The translations under genes were made by a program, and so were the position numbers. From positions 1 through 33,160 of the forward strand of contig SBGQ01000095.1 in NCBI GenBank assembly GCA_006226965.1: a stretch of DNA of 33,160 nucleotides, in the 5' to 3' direction. Positions within the stretch are counted from its first letter, which is position 1. The number at the start of each line of letters is the position of its first letter. The notes beneath the pieces are model-generated. The model saw only the letters and a list, made by a program, of their open reading frames with translations. It was not told the origin of the DNA and did no database searches. This document shows, in pieces, positions 15,447 through 24,260 of this stretch. Source of the stretch: a bacterium (GTDB lineage: Bacteria; Bacteroidota; Rhodothermia; Balneolales; M1805).

Positions 15447-17084
15447 TTGAAAAAACGTACAATTTCAGGGCTGTTAATGGTATTAGCAGCCTTTTTTATC
15501 ATAGCAGCGGCGCGTTCCGATGTGTTTTTCGAGATAAAAAAGAACTTTAGCATCTTTAGTGATGTGTTTACGGAAGTATCGCTTCGTTATGTTGATGAGG
15601 TAGAACCGGGTTCGTTAATGAATACAGCAATTAATGCCATGCTGGAAATGCTCGACCCCTATACCGTTTTAATAAATGAAGGAGAAAATCAAGAGATAGA
15701 TATTATTACGACCGGGAAATATGCGGGAGTTGGTCTTGAAATTGGACTGCAACGCGGAGAAATGGTTGTGATTGCGCCAATTGAAGGGTATTCCGCTGAG
15801 CGTAAAGGCGTAAAAGCAGGAGATATTATTCTAGAATTGAACGGAATTGCGATAAAAGATTTGAATGAGAAAGCTATCGAATCACAGTTGTTTGGTGAGC
15901 CTGGTTCGTCCGTAATCATAAAAGTGAAACGATACGGGATTGAAAATCCGTTAGAATTTACGCTTGAAAGAGAGCGGATTGATGTGAAAAGTGTACCGTA
16001 TGCAGGCTTCATCAATAAAGAAAAAGGTTGGGTTTATATTCAACTGACACAGTTTTCTCAGCAATGTGCAGATGAAGTACGTTCCGCTTTGTTAGAGCTA
16101 AAAAATGAAAGTGAAATAACTGGAATAATTCTTGATTTAAGAAATAATCCGGGTGGTTTAGTCAATGAAGCTGTAAGTATTTTGGATTTGTTCTTGCCAG
16201 CGGGTGTTGAAGTTGTAACAATTAAAGGCCGTTTAAAGGACACCAATCAAAATTTTTATACCAATGTGCCGGCATTGTTTCCTGATACAAAATTAATTGT
16301 TTTACAAAATAACGGTTCGGCAAGTGCTTCTGAAATTGTTGCCGGTGCATTACAAGATTTGGACAGAGCAATTATTATGGGTGAGCGGAGCTATGGAAAG
16401 GGTCTTGTACAAACCATTCGCCCAATTGCTTATAACAATGCATTAAAAATTACTTCTTCACGTTACTATATTCCAAGTGGAAGAAGTATTCAATCGTTAA
16501 AATACAGCCACTTAGAGCGAAACGAAGTGGAAAATATTCCGGATTCACTCCGAAGCATATTTAAAACAAAAGCAGGCAGAACTGTTTATGACGGAATCGG
16601 AATTGAACCGGATGTTGCCATGAATGATAGGGAGTTTGCTTTACTGGAAGTGGCTTTATTGAAAGACTCTTATTACTTCTATTTTGCGAATGAATATGTG
16701 GCAAAAAACGACACGATAACCGCAGACCTTGTGAAATCTAAAGTGTACGATTCTTTCAAAACCTATTTAAAAGAACAGAATTTTAGCTATGAATCTGAAG
16801 CTGATTATAATCTTTCTCAGTTAAAACAGAGTTCAAATTGGGCGAAAGAAGATTTGAAAATGATGGAATCATTAGAAAAAGCCATCAATAAGCAAAAAGA
16901 ACAGCAATTTGATAGTTTAAAAGCGTATATCCAGTTTCAGTTGTTCAGAGAAATTTCAGAAAGATATTTAACAAACGAGCAGTTTTACCCTGAAATGTTG
17001 ATTCGCGATAAATATGTAAATCAGGCAAAACAATTATTGGAAAATCCAGCGAAATATCAGTCATATTTAAGCGTGAGCAACTAG
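15447..17084 (+). CDS. S41-family C-terminal processing protease (CtpA-like)
   Basis: A 545-residue periplasmic serine protease anchored by an N-terminal hydrophobic segment (about residues 8-22). A PDZ domain (about 90-175, KYAGVGLEIGLQRGEMVVIA onward) selects C-terminal tails. The catalytic dyad is Ser293 in SASASEIVAGALQD and Lys318 in GERSYGKGLVQ, at the 25-residue spacing seen in Prc. LDLRNNPGGLVNEAV (230-244) is the conserved S41 core. The start is a TTG one base after the MltD-like stop; the first in-frame ATG (residue 11) would split the membrane segment. It probably degrades or matures exported proteins and may regulate murein hydrolases such as its neighbour, as Prc does in E. coli; that is analogy. 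Confidence 0.93.
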   Translation: MKKRTISGLLMVLAAFFIIAAARSDVFFEIKKNFSIFSDVFTEVSLRYVDEVEPGSLMNTAINAMLEMLDPYTVLINEGENQEIDIITTGKYAGVGLEIGLQRGEMVVIAPIEGYSAERKGVKAGDIILELNGIAIKDLNEKAIESQLFGEPGSSVIIKVKRYGIENPLEFTLERERIDVKSVPYAGFINKEKGWVYIQLTQFSQQCADEVRSALLELKNESEITGIILDLRNNPGGLVNEAVSILDLFLPAGVEVVTIKGRLKDTNQNFYTNVPALFPDTKLIVLQNNGSASASEIVAGALQDLDRAIIMGERSYGKGLVQTIRPIAYNNALKITSSRYYIPSGRSIQSLKYSHLERNEVENIPDSLRSIFKTKAGRTVYDGIGIEPDVAMNDREFALLEVALLKDSYYFYFANEYVAKNDTITADLVKSKVYDSFKTYLKEQNFSYESEADYNLSQLKQSSNWAKEDLKMMESLEKAINKQKEQQFDSLKAYIQFQLFREISERYLTNEQFYPEMLIRDKYVNQAKQLLENPAKYQSYLSVSN

Positions 17085-17917
17085 TGGCTAAAGCTGATTT
17101 ACACATTCATACCACCTATTCGGACGGTAAATTTAAGCCTGAAGAAATCGTTGAAATGGCAAAGAAAAAGGGATTGGCTCTCATTGCGTTGGCAGACCAC
17201 GACACAATCGAGGGAATTCCTGAAGCAAGAAATGCTGCAAAAGAAGCAGGGATTGACTTTCTAAACGGTGTTGAAATTACTTCTGACTTTAACGGAAGAG
17301 AGGCGCATGTTTTAGCCTATGCTTTCGATGATAGATCTAGCTCGTTGAATGAATTTCTGAATGAACAAGCGAAACTGAGAATTAATCGTATTCATTCAAT
17401 GCTTGAAAAGTTAGCTCAGTTAGGCGTGAATCTGGATTATGAGCAAATTAGAACGTATGCCGGAGAAGGTAGCATCGGGCGTCCCCATTTGGCCAAAGCG
17501 ATAGTTGAAGCCGGTTACGCCAAATCTATGGGAGAGGCGTTTGCACGATATATTGGAAATCATGCCCCTGCTTATTTCAAATCCGATCATCCGGATTATA
17601 AATCGGTAATCAAACAAATACATCTGGCTAAGGGGAAAGCTATTTTAGCCCATCCGGGTCTCAGTTATTCTGTGAACGAATTAAATGATTGGATTTTTCA
17701 GGGAATCGACGGTTTTGAAATGATTCATCCCCGCCATGCCTATCATTTGCAGTTGAAGTATGAAAAACTAGCGAATGAATATGGTTTGATTAAAACAGGC
17801 GGTAGCGATTTTCACGGCTTTTATTCAAAAGATCATGTTTACTTTGGTGTAGTAACAATAAACACCGTTCTAGCTCAAAAATTAGTACATTTACAATCTG
17901 TAAACGCAACTCAATAA
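17084..17917 (+). CDS. PHP-domain metal-dependent phosphoesterase (RNase AM/TrpH-like)
   Basis: A 277-residue PHP-family hydrolase. The four PHP motifs are visible: [12 protein letters not shown] at residues 4-15, [10 protein letters not shown] near 35-44, GVEIT near 63 and GGSDFHG near 246, with a further metal His in AILAHPG near 185. Overall length and motif layout match the YciV/RNase AM group, which removes 5' nucleotides from short RNA or hydrolyses 3',5'-bisphosphonucleotides; PHP histidinol phosphatases differ in detail. The gene starts at a GTG that overlaps the preceding TAG by one base, so it is translationally coupled to the S41 protease. ribH follows five bases later. Its link to envelope genes is unexplained. 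Confidence 0.88.
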   Translation: MAKADLHIHTTYSDGKFKPEEIVEMAKKKGLALIALADHDTIEGIPEARNAAKEAGIDFLNGVEITSDFNGREAHVLAYAFDDRSSSLNEFLNEQAKLRINRIHSMLEKLAQLGVNLDYEQIRTYAGEGSIGRPHLAKAIVEAGYAKSMGEAFARYIGNHAPAYFKSDHPDYKSVIKQIHLAKGKAILAHPGLSYSVNELNDWIFQGIDGFEMIHPRHAYHLQLKYEKLANEYGLIKTGGSDFHGFYSKDHVYFGVVTINTVLAQKLVHLQSVNATQ

Positions 17918-17921
17918 AACT

Positions 17922-18392
17922 ATGGCAACAGTTACTGAAGGAAATTTTAATAATGTTGGCGGACGTTACGCAATAATTGTAACCCGTTGGAATTCATTCA
18001 TCACAGAACGTTTAAAAGAAGGTGCAATTGATACCTTACAACGCCATGGTGTGAAACAGGAAAATGTGGAAGTATTTTATTGCCCTGGTGCCTATGAAAT
18101 TGGTCTAACTGCCTTAAAAGTGGGTCAGACCGGTAAATACGATGCTATTATTACACTCGGTGCGGTTATTCGAGGTTCAACTCCGCATTTTGATTATGTA
18201 TGCCAAGCTGTAAATAAGCACGTTTCTGAATTAAACATGAAACTTGAATTACCTGTTATTTTTGGCGTTTTAACCACAGATAGTATAGAACAAGCTGTTG
18301 AAAGAGCAGGAACTAAAGCGGGTAACAAAGGCTCAGAAGCTGCAATGGCTGCTCTGGAAATGGTTTCGTTATTAAAAAACATCAACGCCTGA
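17922..18392 (+). CDS. ribH: 6,7-dimethyl-8-ribityllumazine synthase
   Basis: A 156-residue enzyme of riboflavin synthesis. It condenses 5-amino-6-ribitylaminouracil with 3,4-dihydroxy-2-butanone 4-phosphate to give lumazine, as an oligomeric cytoplasmic shell. Motifs are [14 protein letters not shown] (about 22-35), [10 protein letters not shown] (about 51-60), [17 protein letters not shown] with the catalytic His (about 81-97) and [16 protein letters not shown] (about 118-133). The length is typical. No FMN riboswitch is seen upstream, and no other rib gene lies in the window; the gene rides in the envelope run five bases after the PHP gene. Confidence 0.97.
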   Translation: MATVTEGNFNNVGGRYAIIVTRWNSFITERLKEGAIDTLQRHGVKQENVEVFYCPGAYEIGLTALKVGQTGKYDAIITLGAVIRGSTPHFDYVCQAVNKHVSELNMKLELPVIFGVLTTDSIEQAVERAGTKAGNKGSEAAMAALEMVSLLKNINA

Positions 18393-18475
18393 TAATTTGA
18401 TAATCAACTTGAAATAGGGCGCACAAAGCGTTATTATTGCAGGCTTTGAAATATCCAGAAAAGTAACTTTAATTC

Positions 18476-19267
18476 GTGAATTTGACCAAAAATACGCAGC
18501 ATACTGAGGATGAGCTTAAGCAGGAGCATTTAAAAGCTTCAGGACTTATTCCAGAGCACATTGCCATTATCATGGATGGTAATGGGAGATGGGCTAAAAG
18601 CAAGGGTAATTTGCGAGTGTATGGTCATAAGGTTGGTGTTGATTCGGTAAGAGATATAGTAGAATCCTGTGCTCAACTTGGAGTAAAGCATTTAACACTA
18701 TATGCCTTTTCTACCGAAAACTGGAATCGCCCTGAAGCAGAAGTAGGTGCATTGATGCAGATTCTTATTCAATCTCTTCGAAAAGAAGCAAAGCGATTGA
18801 ATAAGAATAACATCCGCTTGGTAACTATTGGCCAAACAGAGCGTTTTTCGGATAGTATAAAAAAAGCATTGAACGAATCAATTGAACTTACTGCAAATAA
18901 CACAAGAATGCAGTTGTGTTTGGCACTCAGTTATTCAGGTCGTTGGGATATCGTTCAAGCAGTAAAAAAAATTGCTGATAAAGTTAAACAGGGTGAAGTG
19001 GATACTTCTGCAATAAATGATGAACTGTTAAGTAATCATTTAACGACAGCAGCAATTCCTGACCCCGATTTAATTATTAGAACCAGTGGTGAATTCAGAA
19101 TTAGCAATTTTTTGCTTTGGCAATTAGCCTATTCTGAATTGTACATTACGGAAACATTCTGGCCTGATTTCAGACGTGAAGAATTGTATAAAGCAATTGA
19201 GTCTTACCAGAAAAGAGAGCGCAGATTTGGAAAAACATCTGAGCAAGTCACAGAAACAACAAAATAA
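18476..19267 (+). CDS. uppS: Isoprenyl transferase (undecaprenyl diphosphate synthase)
   Basis: A 263-residue cis-prenyltransferase that extends farnesyl diphosphate with isopentenyl diphosphate to the C55 lipid carrier used for peptidoglycan and polysaccharide export. IAIIMDGNGRWAKSKG (about 29-44) holds the catalytic Asp and the phosphate-binding residues. LTLYAFSTENWNRP (about 76-89), then IRTSGEFRISNFLLWQLAYSE (about 208-228) and the final WPDFR follow the family order. The chosen start is the GTG at 18476; no in-frame ATG precedes the MDGN motif, so a non-ATG start is required. It is followed by bamA, a pairing that I recall as common in Bacteroidota. Confidence 0.96.
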   Translation: MNLTKNTQHTEDELKQEHLKASGLIPEHIAIIMDGNGRWAKSKGNLRVYGHKVGVDSVRDIVESCAQLGVKHLTLYAFSTENWNRPEAEVGALMQILIQSLRKEAKRLNKNNIRLVTIGQTERFSDSIKKALNESIELTANNTRMQLCLALSYSGRWDIVQAVKKIADKVKQGEVDTSAINDELLSNHLTTAAIPDPDLIIRTSGEFRISNFLLWQLAYSELYITETFWPDFRREELYKAIESYQKRERRFGKTSEQVTETTK

Positions 19268-19353
19268 GATTAAAAAAATTCATGCAGGTCTCTTTAAATG
19301 AGATGAGTATCATCCATACTATTTTCAGAACAAGCTCCGTTTGGATGAGCGTT

Positions 19354-21807
19354 ATGCAGAATAGACTATTAATTACCGGATTAACTTTATTGGTTTTGTT
19401 ATTCGCAGGGAATGCTGTACAAGCACAGGATAAACCAAAATTACAAATAGAAGATCCGACATTAAATGCCCCGCAGAAGTATAAGATATTAGGGGTTGAA
19501 GTAGTAGGTGTTGATAAAAACAATGCATACATCATTGCTACAGCCGGTTTAGATGAGGGTAAAGAGATTCGAATTCCGGGTAGTGATTTGCCCAATGCCA
19601 TCAATACACTAAACAGAACAGGGCTTTTTTCTGATGTGAAAATTTATATAAAGCAGAAAATTGGCGATGGGGTATTTTTGTTGATTTCATTAAAAGAACA
19701 ACCTCGTTTGGCAAGTTATGAGCTAAAAAAAATCAAGCGTTCTGAACGGGAAGATCTTAAAGATATGCTCACATTACTTCCCGGTTTTGCTATAACAGAA
19801 TCTGCAAAAGCTCAGGCAACCAATACCATTATTCGCTTTTATGAGAATAAAGGATTTCGTTATACAAAGGTTGATATTAAAGAAGAGCTGGTTGATACAT
19901 CAAGAAATCGTGCCAAGTTGATTATCACTGTTGATAAGGGCAAAAAAATGGAAGTGAAAAAGTTGAACTTTATAGGTAATACATTCTATAAGGCCAAAAA
20001 ACTTCGCGGGAATGTTGGTGATTTAAAAGAAGACAGATGGTATCACATTTTTTCAGCAACAACATTTAAAAAAGAGGATTTTGAGAAGGGTAAAGAAGAA
20101 TTAATCACTTTTTACCGTAAGAATGGTTTTCGAGATGCTCGAATTGTACGTGATAGTGTATACATCTACACCTATAAAAAAGGAGTTGAAGCAATTGGTG
20201 TTGACATCGAAATTTATGAAGGTCCACGTTTCAAAGTTCGTAATGTAACATGGGAAGGAAATACAGTTTATACAGATGAGCAACTTTCTGCTTCATTAGA
20301 CCTAAGAAAAGGTGACGTATATAATCAGCAAAAGTTTGAAGAAAACTTGTATTTCAACAAGAATAATACAGACGTTAGTTCTAAATATCAGGATATTGGA
20401 TACTTGTTTTTTCAAGTTGAACCAAAGGTAACAACAGTTGGAGAAGACTCGTTAGATTTCCATTTTCTTATTGCTGAAGATGAAAAAGCGATTATTAAAG
20501 AGGTGAGTTTTTCAGGAAACACAAGAACTCATGACCAAGTGGTTCGAAGAAACCTCAGAACTGTTCCCGGTGCAACCTATTCTAGGCAGAATATTCAGCG
20601 TTCTATTCGCGAACTTGCCACCCTGTCTTACTTCCAACCTGAGACGATTTCGCCGAATTTGGATTATGACTATGAGAAAAAGACAGTAAGCATTGACTAT
20701 TCGATGAAAGAGCTTGCCGGGACAGATAACTTCGAGTTTTCCGGAGGTTTCGGCGGTGCTCAAATTGGTATTATTGTTTCAGCACGCCTAAACTTTAATA
20801 ACTTTTCCATTCAGAGTATTAATGATAAAGAGGCGTATTCTCCGTTACCTAGCGGCGATGGACAGAGATTATCTTTAGGTGTACAGGTAACAGGAAATGG
20901 TTACCAAAATTTTGATATTGGTTTTCAAGAGCCGTGGTTGTTCGGACGCCCTAACTCTTTAGGTATAAATGCGTCTTATTCTCTTTTTAAAACAACTGCA
21001 TCAAGAGATGAATTGTTTTCAGCATCCGTCTCTTATGGACAAAGATTGCAATGGCCGGACGATTATTTTACTCATACAACGGTTTTACAGTATCAAGCAT
21101 ACGATGTATTTGGCTCATATATAAATGAGGAAGGCAAAGTGTACGTTTTAAATATTCAACAAATTATTGAACGTAACTCTTTAGACAATTTCATTTCACC
21201 AAACTCGGGCTCTAGGCTCACATTAAGTGGTACAATTGCACCTCCATTTGCAGGGTTCTCTCAATTCTATAAGTTGAAATTTAAATTTAGCCATCACATA
21301 CCTGTTGTTGGAAAATTTGTGTTGACATACGGTACCGAGTTTGGGCATTTAGGCTATTTCGGTAACAAAGATAGATCTCCATTCGAAAAGTTTTACCTAG
21401 GCGGAACTCCATTACAACAACGCCAGACTTTTACTCGTGAGAATATTGACTTAAAAGGTTATCCTGGTGGATTTACAGGATCAATTTCACCAATTGGTCA
21501 GACAGGTGATTTAATTGGTGGTAATTATTATGTTAAATACATGACTGAATTACGTTATCCAGCCGTACAAAACGAGCAGCTTCAATTAATTCCATATTTA
21601 TTTGCTGAAGGTGGTAATGCTTTTGATAAATTTTACAACGTTTCGCCGTTTGACTTAAAGCGATCTTCTGGTTTTGGTATGAGGTTGTTTTTACCAATCC
21701 TTGGTTTAATTGATCTAAGTTATGGTTATCGTTTCGACTCTATTCCAAATACACAAGTACGATCCGGAAATTGGGAATTCTTGTTTAATATTGGGCCATC
21801 GTTCTAA
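19354..21807 (+). CDS. bamA: Outer membrane protein assembly factor BamA
   Basis: BamA is the Omp85-family barrel that inserts beta-barrel proteins into the outer membrane. The 817-residue product has a signal peptide (MQNRLLITGLTLLVLLFAGNAVQAQ) and then about five POTRA repeats over roughly residues 30-430, with recurring elements such as KLNFIGNTFYKAKKLRG, VTWEGNTVYTDEQL and VSFSGNTRTHDQVVRRNL. The 16-strand barrel begins near FSGGFGGAQIGI. It includes KFYLGGTPLQQRQ, KGYPGG and the terminal GNWEFLFNIGPSF, ending in the Phe expected for outer-membrane barrels. The frame extends upstream to 19282; an ATG at 19345 is another option. 19354 gives the most standard signal peptide. It lies after uppS and overlaps the first Skp-like gene by one base. 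Confidence 0.95.
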   Translation: MQNRLLITGLTLLVLLFAGNAVQAQDKPKLQIEDPTLNAPQKYKILGVEVVGVDKNNAYIIATAGLDEGKEIRIPGSDLPNAINTLNRTGLFSDVKIYIKQKIGDGVFLLISLKEQPRLASYELKKIKRSEREDLKDMLTLLPGFAITESAKAQATNTIIRFYENKGFRYTKVDIKEELVDTSRNRAKLIITVDKGKKMEVKKLNFIGNTFYKAKKLRGNVGDLKEDRWYHIFSATTFKKEDFEKGKEELITFYRKNGFRDARIVRDSVYIYTYKKGVEAIGVDIEIYEGPRFKVRNVTWEGNTVYTDEQLSASLDLRKGDVYNQQKFEENLYFNKNNTDVSSKYQDIGYLFFQVEPKVTTVGEDSLDFHFLIAEDEKAIIKEVSFSGNTRTHDQVVRRNLRTVPGATYSRQNIQRSIRELATLSYFQPETISPNLDYDYEKKTVSIDYSMKELAGTDNFEFSGGFGGAQIGIIVSARLNFNNFSIQSINDKEAYSPLPSGDGQRLSLGVQVTGNGYQNFDIGFQEPWLFGRPNSLGINASYSLFKTTASRDELFSASVSYGQRLQWPDDYFTHTTVLQYQAYDVFGSYINEEGKVYVLNIQQIIERNSLDNFISPNSGSRLTLSGTIAPPFAGFSQFYKLKFKFSHHIPVVGKFVLTYGTEFGHLGYFGNKDRSPFEKFYLGGTPLQQRQTFTRENIDLKGYPGGFTGSISPIGQTGDLIGGNYYVKYMTELRYPAVQNEQLQLIPYLFAEGGNAFDKFYNVSPFDLKRSSGFGMRLFLPILGLIDLSYGYRFDSIPNTQVRSGNWEFLFNIGPSF

Positions 21808-22346
21808 TGTTAAAAAAAAGCATCTTCATATTAATTCTGTTATTGGGATTTAGTGCTTTGTCAAAAGCACAAAATCAAAAGATTGGTTATATCGATTCTG
21901 AGTATATCTTGAGTAAAATTCCTGAATATTCTGGTATCGGTGAGCGTTTGTCGATTTTGTCTCAACAGTGGAAAAAAGAATTGGATGAAATTCAGAAAGT
22001 AATTACTGATCTCGAAAAAGATTATGAAGCCAAATCCATTCTGTTTACAGATGATGTGAAACAGACAAAACTCAAAGAAATTGAGGTTCAAAAGCAAAAG
22101 TTAGATCAATTCAGAACGGCAAAATACGGTCCGAACGGTGAATATTTTAAAAAGCAGCAAGAACTTTTGGAACCCCTACAACAACATATATTAGAAGCTG
22201 TAAATAAAATTGCACTTAGAGATAACTACGATTATATATTTGATAGAACCGGGGATTATCTATTTCTATTTACAAAACCACAGTGGAATTTAAGTGATGA
22301 AGTATTACTGGAATTAGGTATTGAAGTTGAAGATTCTACTAACTAG
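21807..22346 (+). CDS. Skp/OmpH-like periplasmic chaperone, copy 1
   Basis: A 179-residue exported protein (signal peptide MLKKSIFILILLLGFSALSKAQ) starting IGYIDSEYILSKIPEYSG in the mature region. This is the OmpH/Skp opening, with IGYIDSEYIL for the more usual IGYVDSDYILE form. A long charged coiled coil follows (about residues 50-125), then a final segment DRTGDYLFLFTKPQWNLSDEV. Skp trimers hold unfolded outer-membrane proteins on the way to BamA. Its ATG overlaps the bamA stop by one base, so expression is coupled. It is the most divergent of the three tandem copies: the tail lacks the ITEKVIAK ending that copies 2 and 3 share. Confidence 0.88.
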   Translation: MLKKSIFILILLLGFSALSKAQNQKIGYIDSEYILSKIPEYSGIGERLSILSQQWKKELDEIQKVITDLEKDYEAKSILFTDDVKQTKLKEIEVQKQKLDQFRTAKYGPNGEYFKKQQELLEPLQQHILEAVNKIALRDNYDYIFDRTGDYLFLFTKPQWNLSDEVLLELGIEVEDSTN

Positions 22347-22389
22347 CACTTTTGTATATTTTAAAACTAAAACTCTTGATAAATCAATA

Positions 22390-22929
22390 ATGAAAAAAAC
22401 GTTACAATTTGTTATTCCATTTATAATGTTGTTGGTTTTAACTCTGTCGGTTAAAGCCCAAGGCGTTAAAGTAGGTTATGCCAATCCGGATGTAATCATC
22501 GATAAATTACCAGATTTCAAAAAAGTTCAAGCTGAATTACAAAATTTGGCTCAGAAAAGAGAAGCTGAAGTTGTAGCAAAGCGTGATTCTATGGGTACAT
22601 TCCTACAAAAATATCAGCAAATAGCAGCTACATTAAGTCCGCAGCAAAATGAGCAAGAGCAAATGAAACTACAGGCTATGAATGAGGAATTACAAGAACT
22701 TGGTAACTCCGCTCGGTTAGAACTGCAACGCAAACAAGCTGAATTGTTTCAACCTCTATATGAGCAAGTTCAACTGGCTATTCAGGATGTTGCTAAAGAA
22801 TTGAAATTGGATTTTGTATTTAACAGTACAACCAGTAATGGTGATGCTATCATTTTATTTGTTGATGAAGCACAAAAAAGTAAGCTCGATATCACCGAAA
22901 AAGTAATTGCAAAAATCACTAAGAAATAA
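22390..22929 (+). CDS. Skp/OmpH-like periplasmic chaperone, copy 2
   Basis: A 179-residue protein with signal peptide MKKTLQFVIPFIMLLVLTLSVKAQ, the OmpH opening VKVGYANPDVIIDKLPDFKK and a long Gln/Glu-rich coiled coil (about residues 50-125), ending LDITEKVIAKITKK. The frame is open upstream to 22321, but that extension adds 23 residues before a complete signal peptide and overlaps the previous gene. The ATG at 22390 is therefore used, 43 bases after copy 1. Its close similarity in layout to copy 3 suggests a more recent duplication than copy 1. Confidence 0.9.
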   Translation: MKKTLQFVIPFIMLLVLTLSVKAQGVKVGYANPDVIIDKLPDFKKVQAELQNLAQKREAEVVAKRDSMGTFLQKYQQIAATLSPQQNEQEQMKLQAMNEELQELGNSARLELQRKQAELFQPLYEQVQLAIQDVAKELKLDFVFNSTTSNGDAIILFVDEAQKSKLDITEKVIAKITKK

Positions 22930-22937
22930 TCAAAAAC

Positions 22938-23474
22938 ATGAAAAAACTACTATTAATTGTTGCTTTATTTTGTGTGGCTTTAGTTGATATTCAATCGGCT
23001 ACCGCTCAGGAATTAAAAATAGCATACGTTGACCCAAACGCGATTCTTACAAAAATGCCTGAAATGGCTGCAGTTGATCGTAAGCTGAAAAACTTTATGG
23101 AAAAAAAACAGAAAGAATTTGCTGATAAAGAAGCGTCTTTCCGTGACCAACTCCAAGCTTATGAGCAAAAGAAAGCAGTAATTTCTGAAGAAGCGCGTAC
23201 TCGTGAAGAAGCACGTTTAGGTCAATTAAGAAATGAATTATTGGCTTTTGATCAACAATACCAAGTTGAAATGCAACAAAAGCAAGGTGAATTTGTTGGA
23301 CCTTTATACAAACAAATTCAGGAAGCAATTACTGCGGTAGCAAAAGAAAACAAAATCACGTATGTGTTTAACACTACCACCAGTGCCGGTGATTTTATCC
23401 TTCTTTATGCGTCAGAAGATGCACAACAAAAATATAATATCACTGAAAAAGTGATTGCTAAACTTGGCATGTAA
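22938..23474 (+). CDS. Skp/OmpH-like periplasmic chaperone, copy 3
   Basis: A 178-residue paralogue of copy 2, eight bases downstream. It has the signal peptide MKKLLLIVALFCVALVDIQSATA, the mature start LKIAYVDPNAILTKMPEMAA, a charged coiled coil rich in EEARTREEARLGQ and QQKQGEF, and the ending ITEKVIAKLGM. It matches copy 2 at GxxVGPLYxQIQ-type and VFNTTTSxGD positions. The gene closes the envelope run and is followed by a strong terminator. Having three tandem copies after bamA is more than I usually recall (two). Confidence 0.9.
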   Translation: MKKLLLIVALFCVALVDIQSATAQELKIAYVDPNAILTKMPEMAAVDRKLKNFMEKKQKEFADKEASFRDQLQAYEQKKAVISEEARTREEARLGQLRNELLAFDQQYQVEMQQKQGEFVGPLYKQIQEAITAVAKENKITYVFNTTTSAGDFILLYASEDAQQKYNITEKVIAKLGM

Positions 23475-23492
23475 TTATTGCTTAAGAATGTG

Positions 23493-23522
23493 AAAAGCGA
23501 AGTACCCCTTCGCTTTTTTTTT
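23493..23522 (+). terminator. Intrinsic terminator of the bamA-skp run
   Basis: AAAAGCGAAG (23493-23502) and CTTCGCTTTT (23508-23517) form a perfect 10-base stem over the loop TACCC, running into nine T residues. It follows the stop of Skp-like copy 3 by 18 bases. Confidence 0.93.
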
Positions 23523-23597
23523 GTAAATATGTAAGGAATTTGATAAGAATTCACAGATTTTTGGTGATAAAACAAGTAATATCCGTCAAAAAAAAAT

Positions 23598-24257
23598 ATG
23601 CCAGTTGTACAATTTCAAGCTCAACAATCACAACTTCGTGTTAATACGATTTACTGCATAGGTAGAAATTATGCTGAACATGCAAAAGAACTCAATAATC
23701 CGGTTCCAACAAAACCGATGGTGTTTTTAAAACCCAACGCAGCTATTGAGACTGAAAATCAGACCGTTAAGTTACCTAAAGAAAGTAATGATGTTCACCA
23801 TGAAGTGGAATTGGTTTTGCTTATTGGCAAAAAAGGTACTTCAATACATCGCGATCAGGCATGGGAATATATTTCAGGAGTTGGCATCGGAATAGATTTC
23901 ACTGCCCGTGATATCCAACAAAAGGCGAAAGACAAGGGTCACCCATGGACACTGGCAAAAGGTTTTGACACCTTTGCACCGGTAAGCGAGTTTATACCGA
24001 TATCAAAAATAGATACAGCTAAATCTTTTGATTTGAAATTTTGGGTAAATAATGAGTTAAAACAGCATGGAACAACGTCTGATATGATTTTTTCAGTCCC
24101 GGAGTTAGTTGAATATATCTCTGGCTTTTCAACAATACATGAAGGTGATTTAATTTTTACTGGAACACCCGAAGGCGTTGGCAAGGTAAGCTCAGGAGAT
24201 AGCTTAAAAGCAAGCCTCAATAACGGACTCACAGAATTAACATTAAGAGTTGAATAA
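23598..24257 (+). CDS. Fumarylacetoacetate hydrolase-family protein (acylpyruvase-like)
   Basis: A 219-residue FAH-fold enzyme of the short YcgM/FAHD1 type. IYCIGRNYAEHAKE (about 18-31) opens the fold. HHEVELVLLIGK (about 67-78) supplies the metal-binding acidic residues. GIDFTARDIQQKAKDKGHPW (about 98-117), KGFDTFAPVSEF and the last motif LIFTGTPEGVG (about 188-198) follow in the family order. Members hydrolyse acylpyruvates or decarboxylate oxaloacetate; the substrate is not fixed by sequence. It is the first gene after a terminator, and the M23 peptidase starts three bases after its stop, so the two are cotranscribed though unrelated in chemistry. Confidence 0.92.
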   Translation: MPVVQFQAQQSQLRVNTIYCIGRNYAEHAKELNNPVPTKPMVFLKPNAAIETENQTVKLPKESNDVHHEVELVLLIGKKGTSIHRDQAWEYISGVGIGIDFTARDIQQKAKDKGHPWTLAKGFDTFAPVSEFIPISKIDTAKSFDLKFWVNNELKQHGTTSDMIFSVPELVEYISGFSTIHEGDLIFTGTPEGVGKVSSGDSLKASLNNGLTELTLRVE

Positions 24258-24260
24258 ATC

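Noticed and set aside
22321-22389. Upstream extension of Skp-like copy 2
   Set aside because: It overlaps copy 1 and would place 23 residues before a complete signal peptide.
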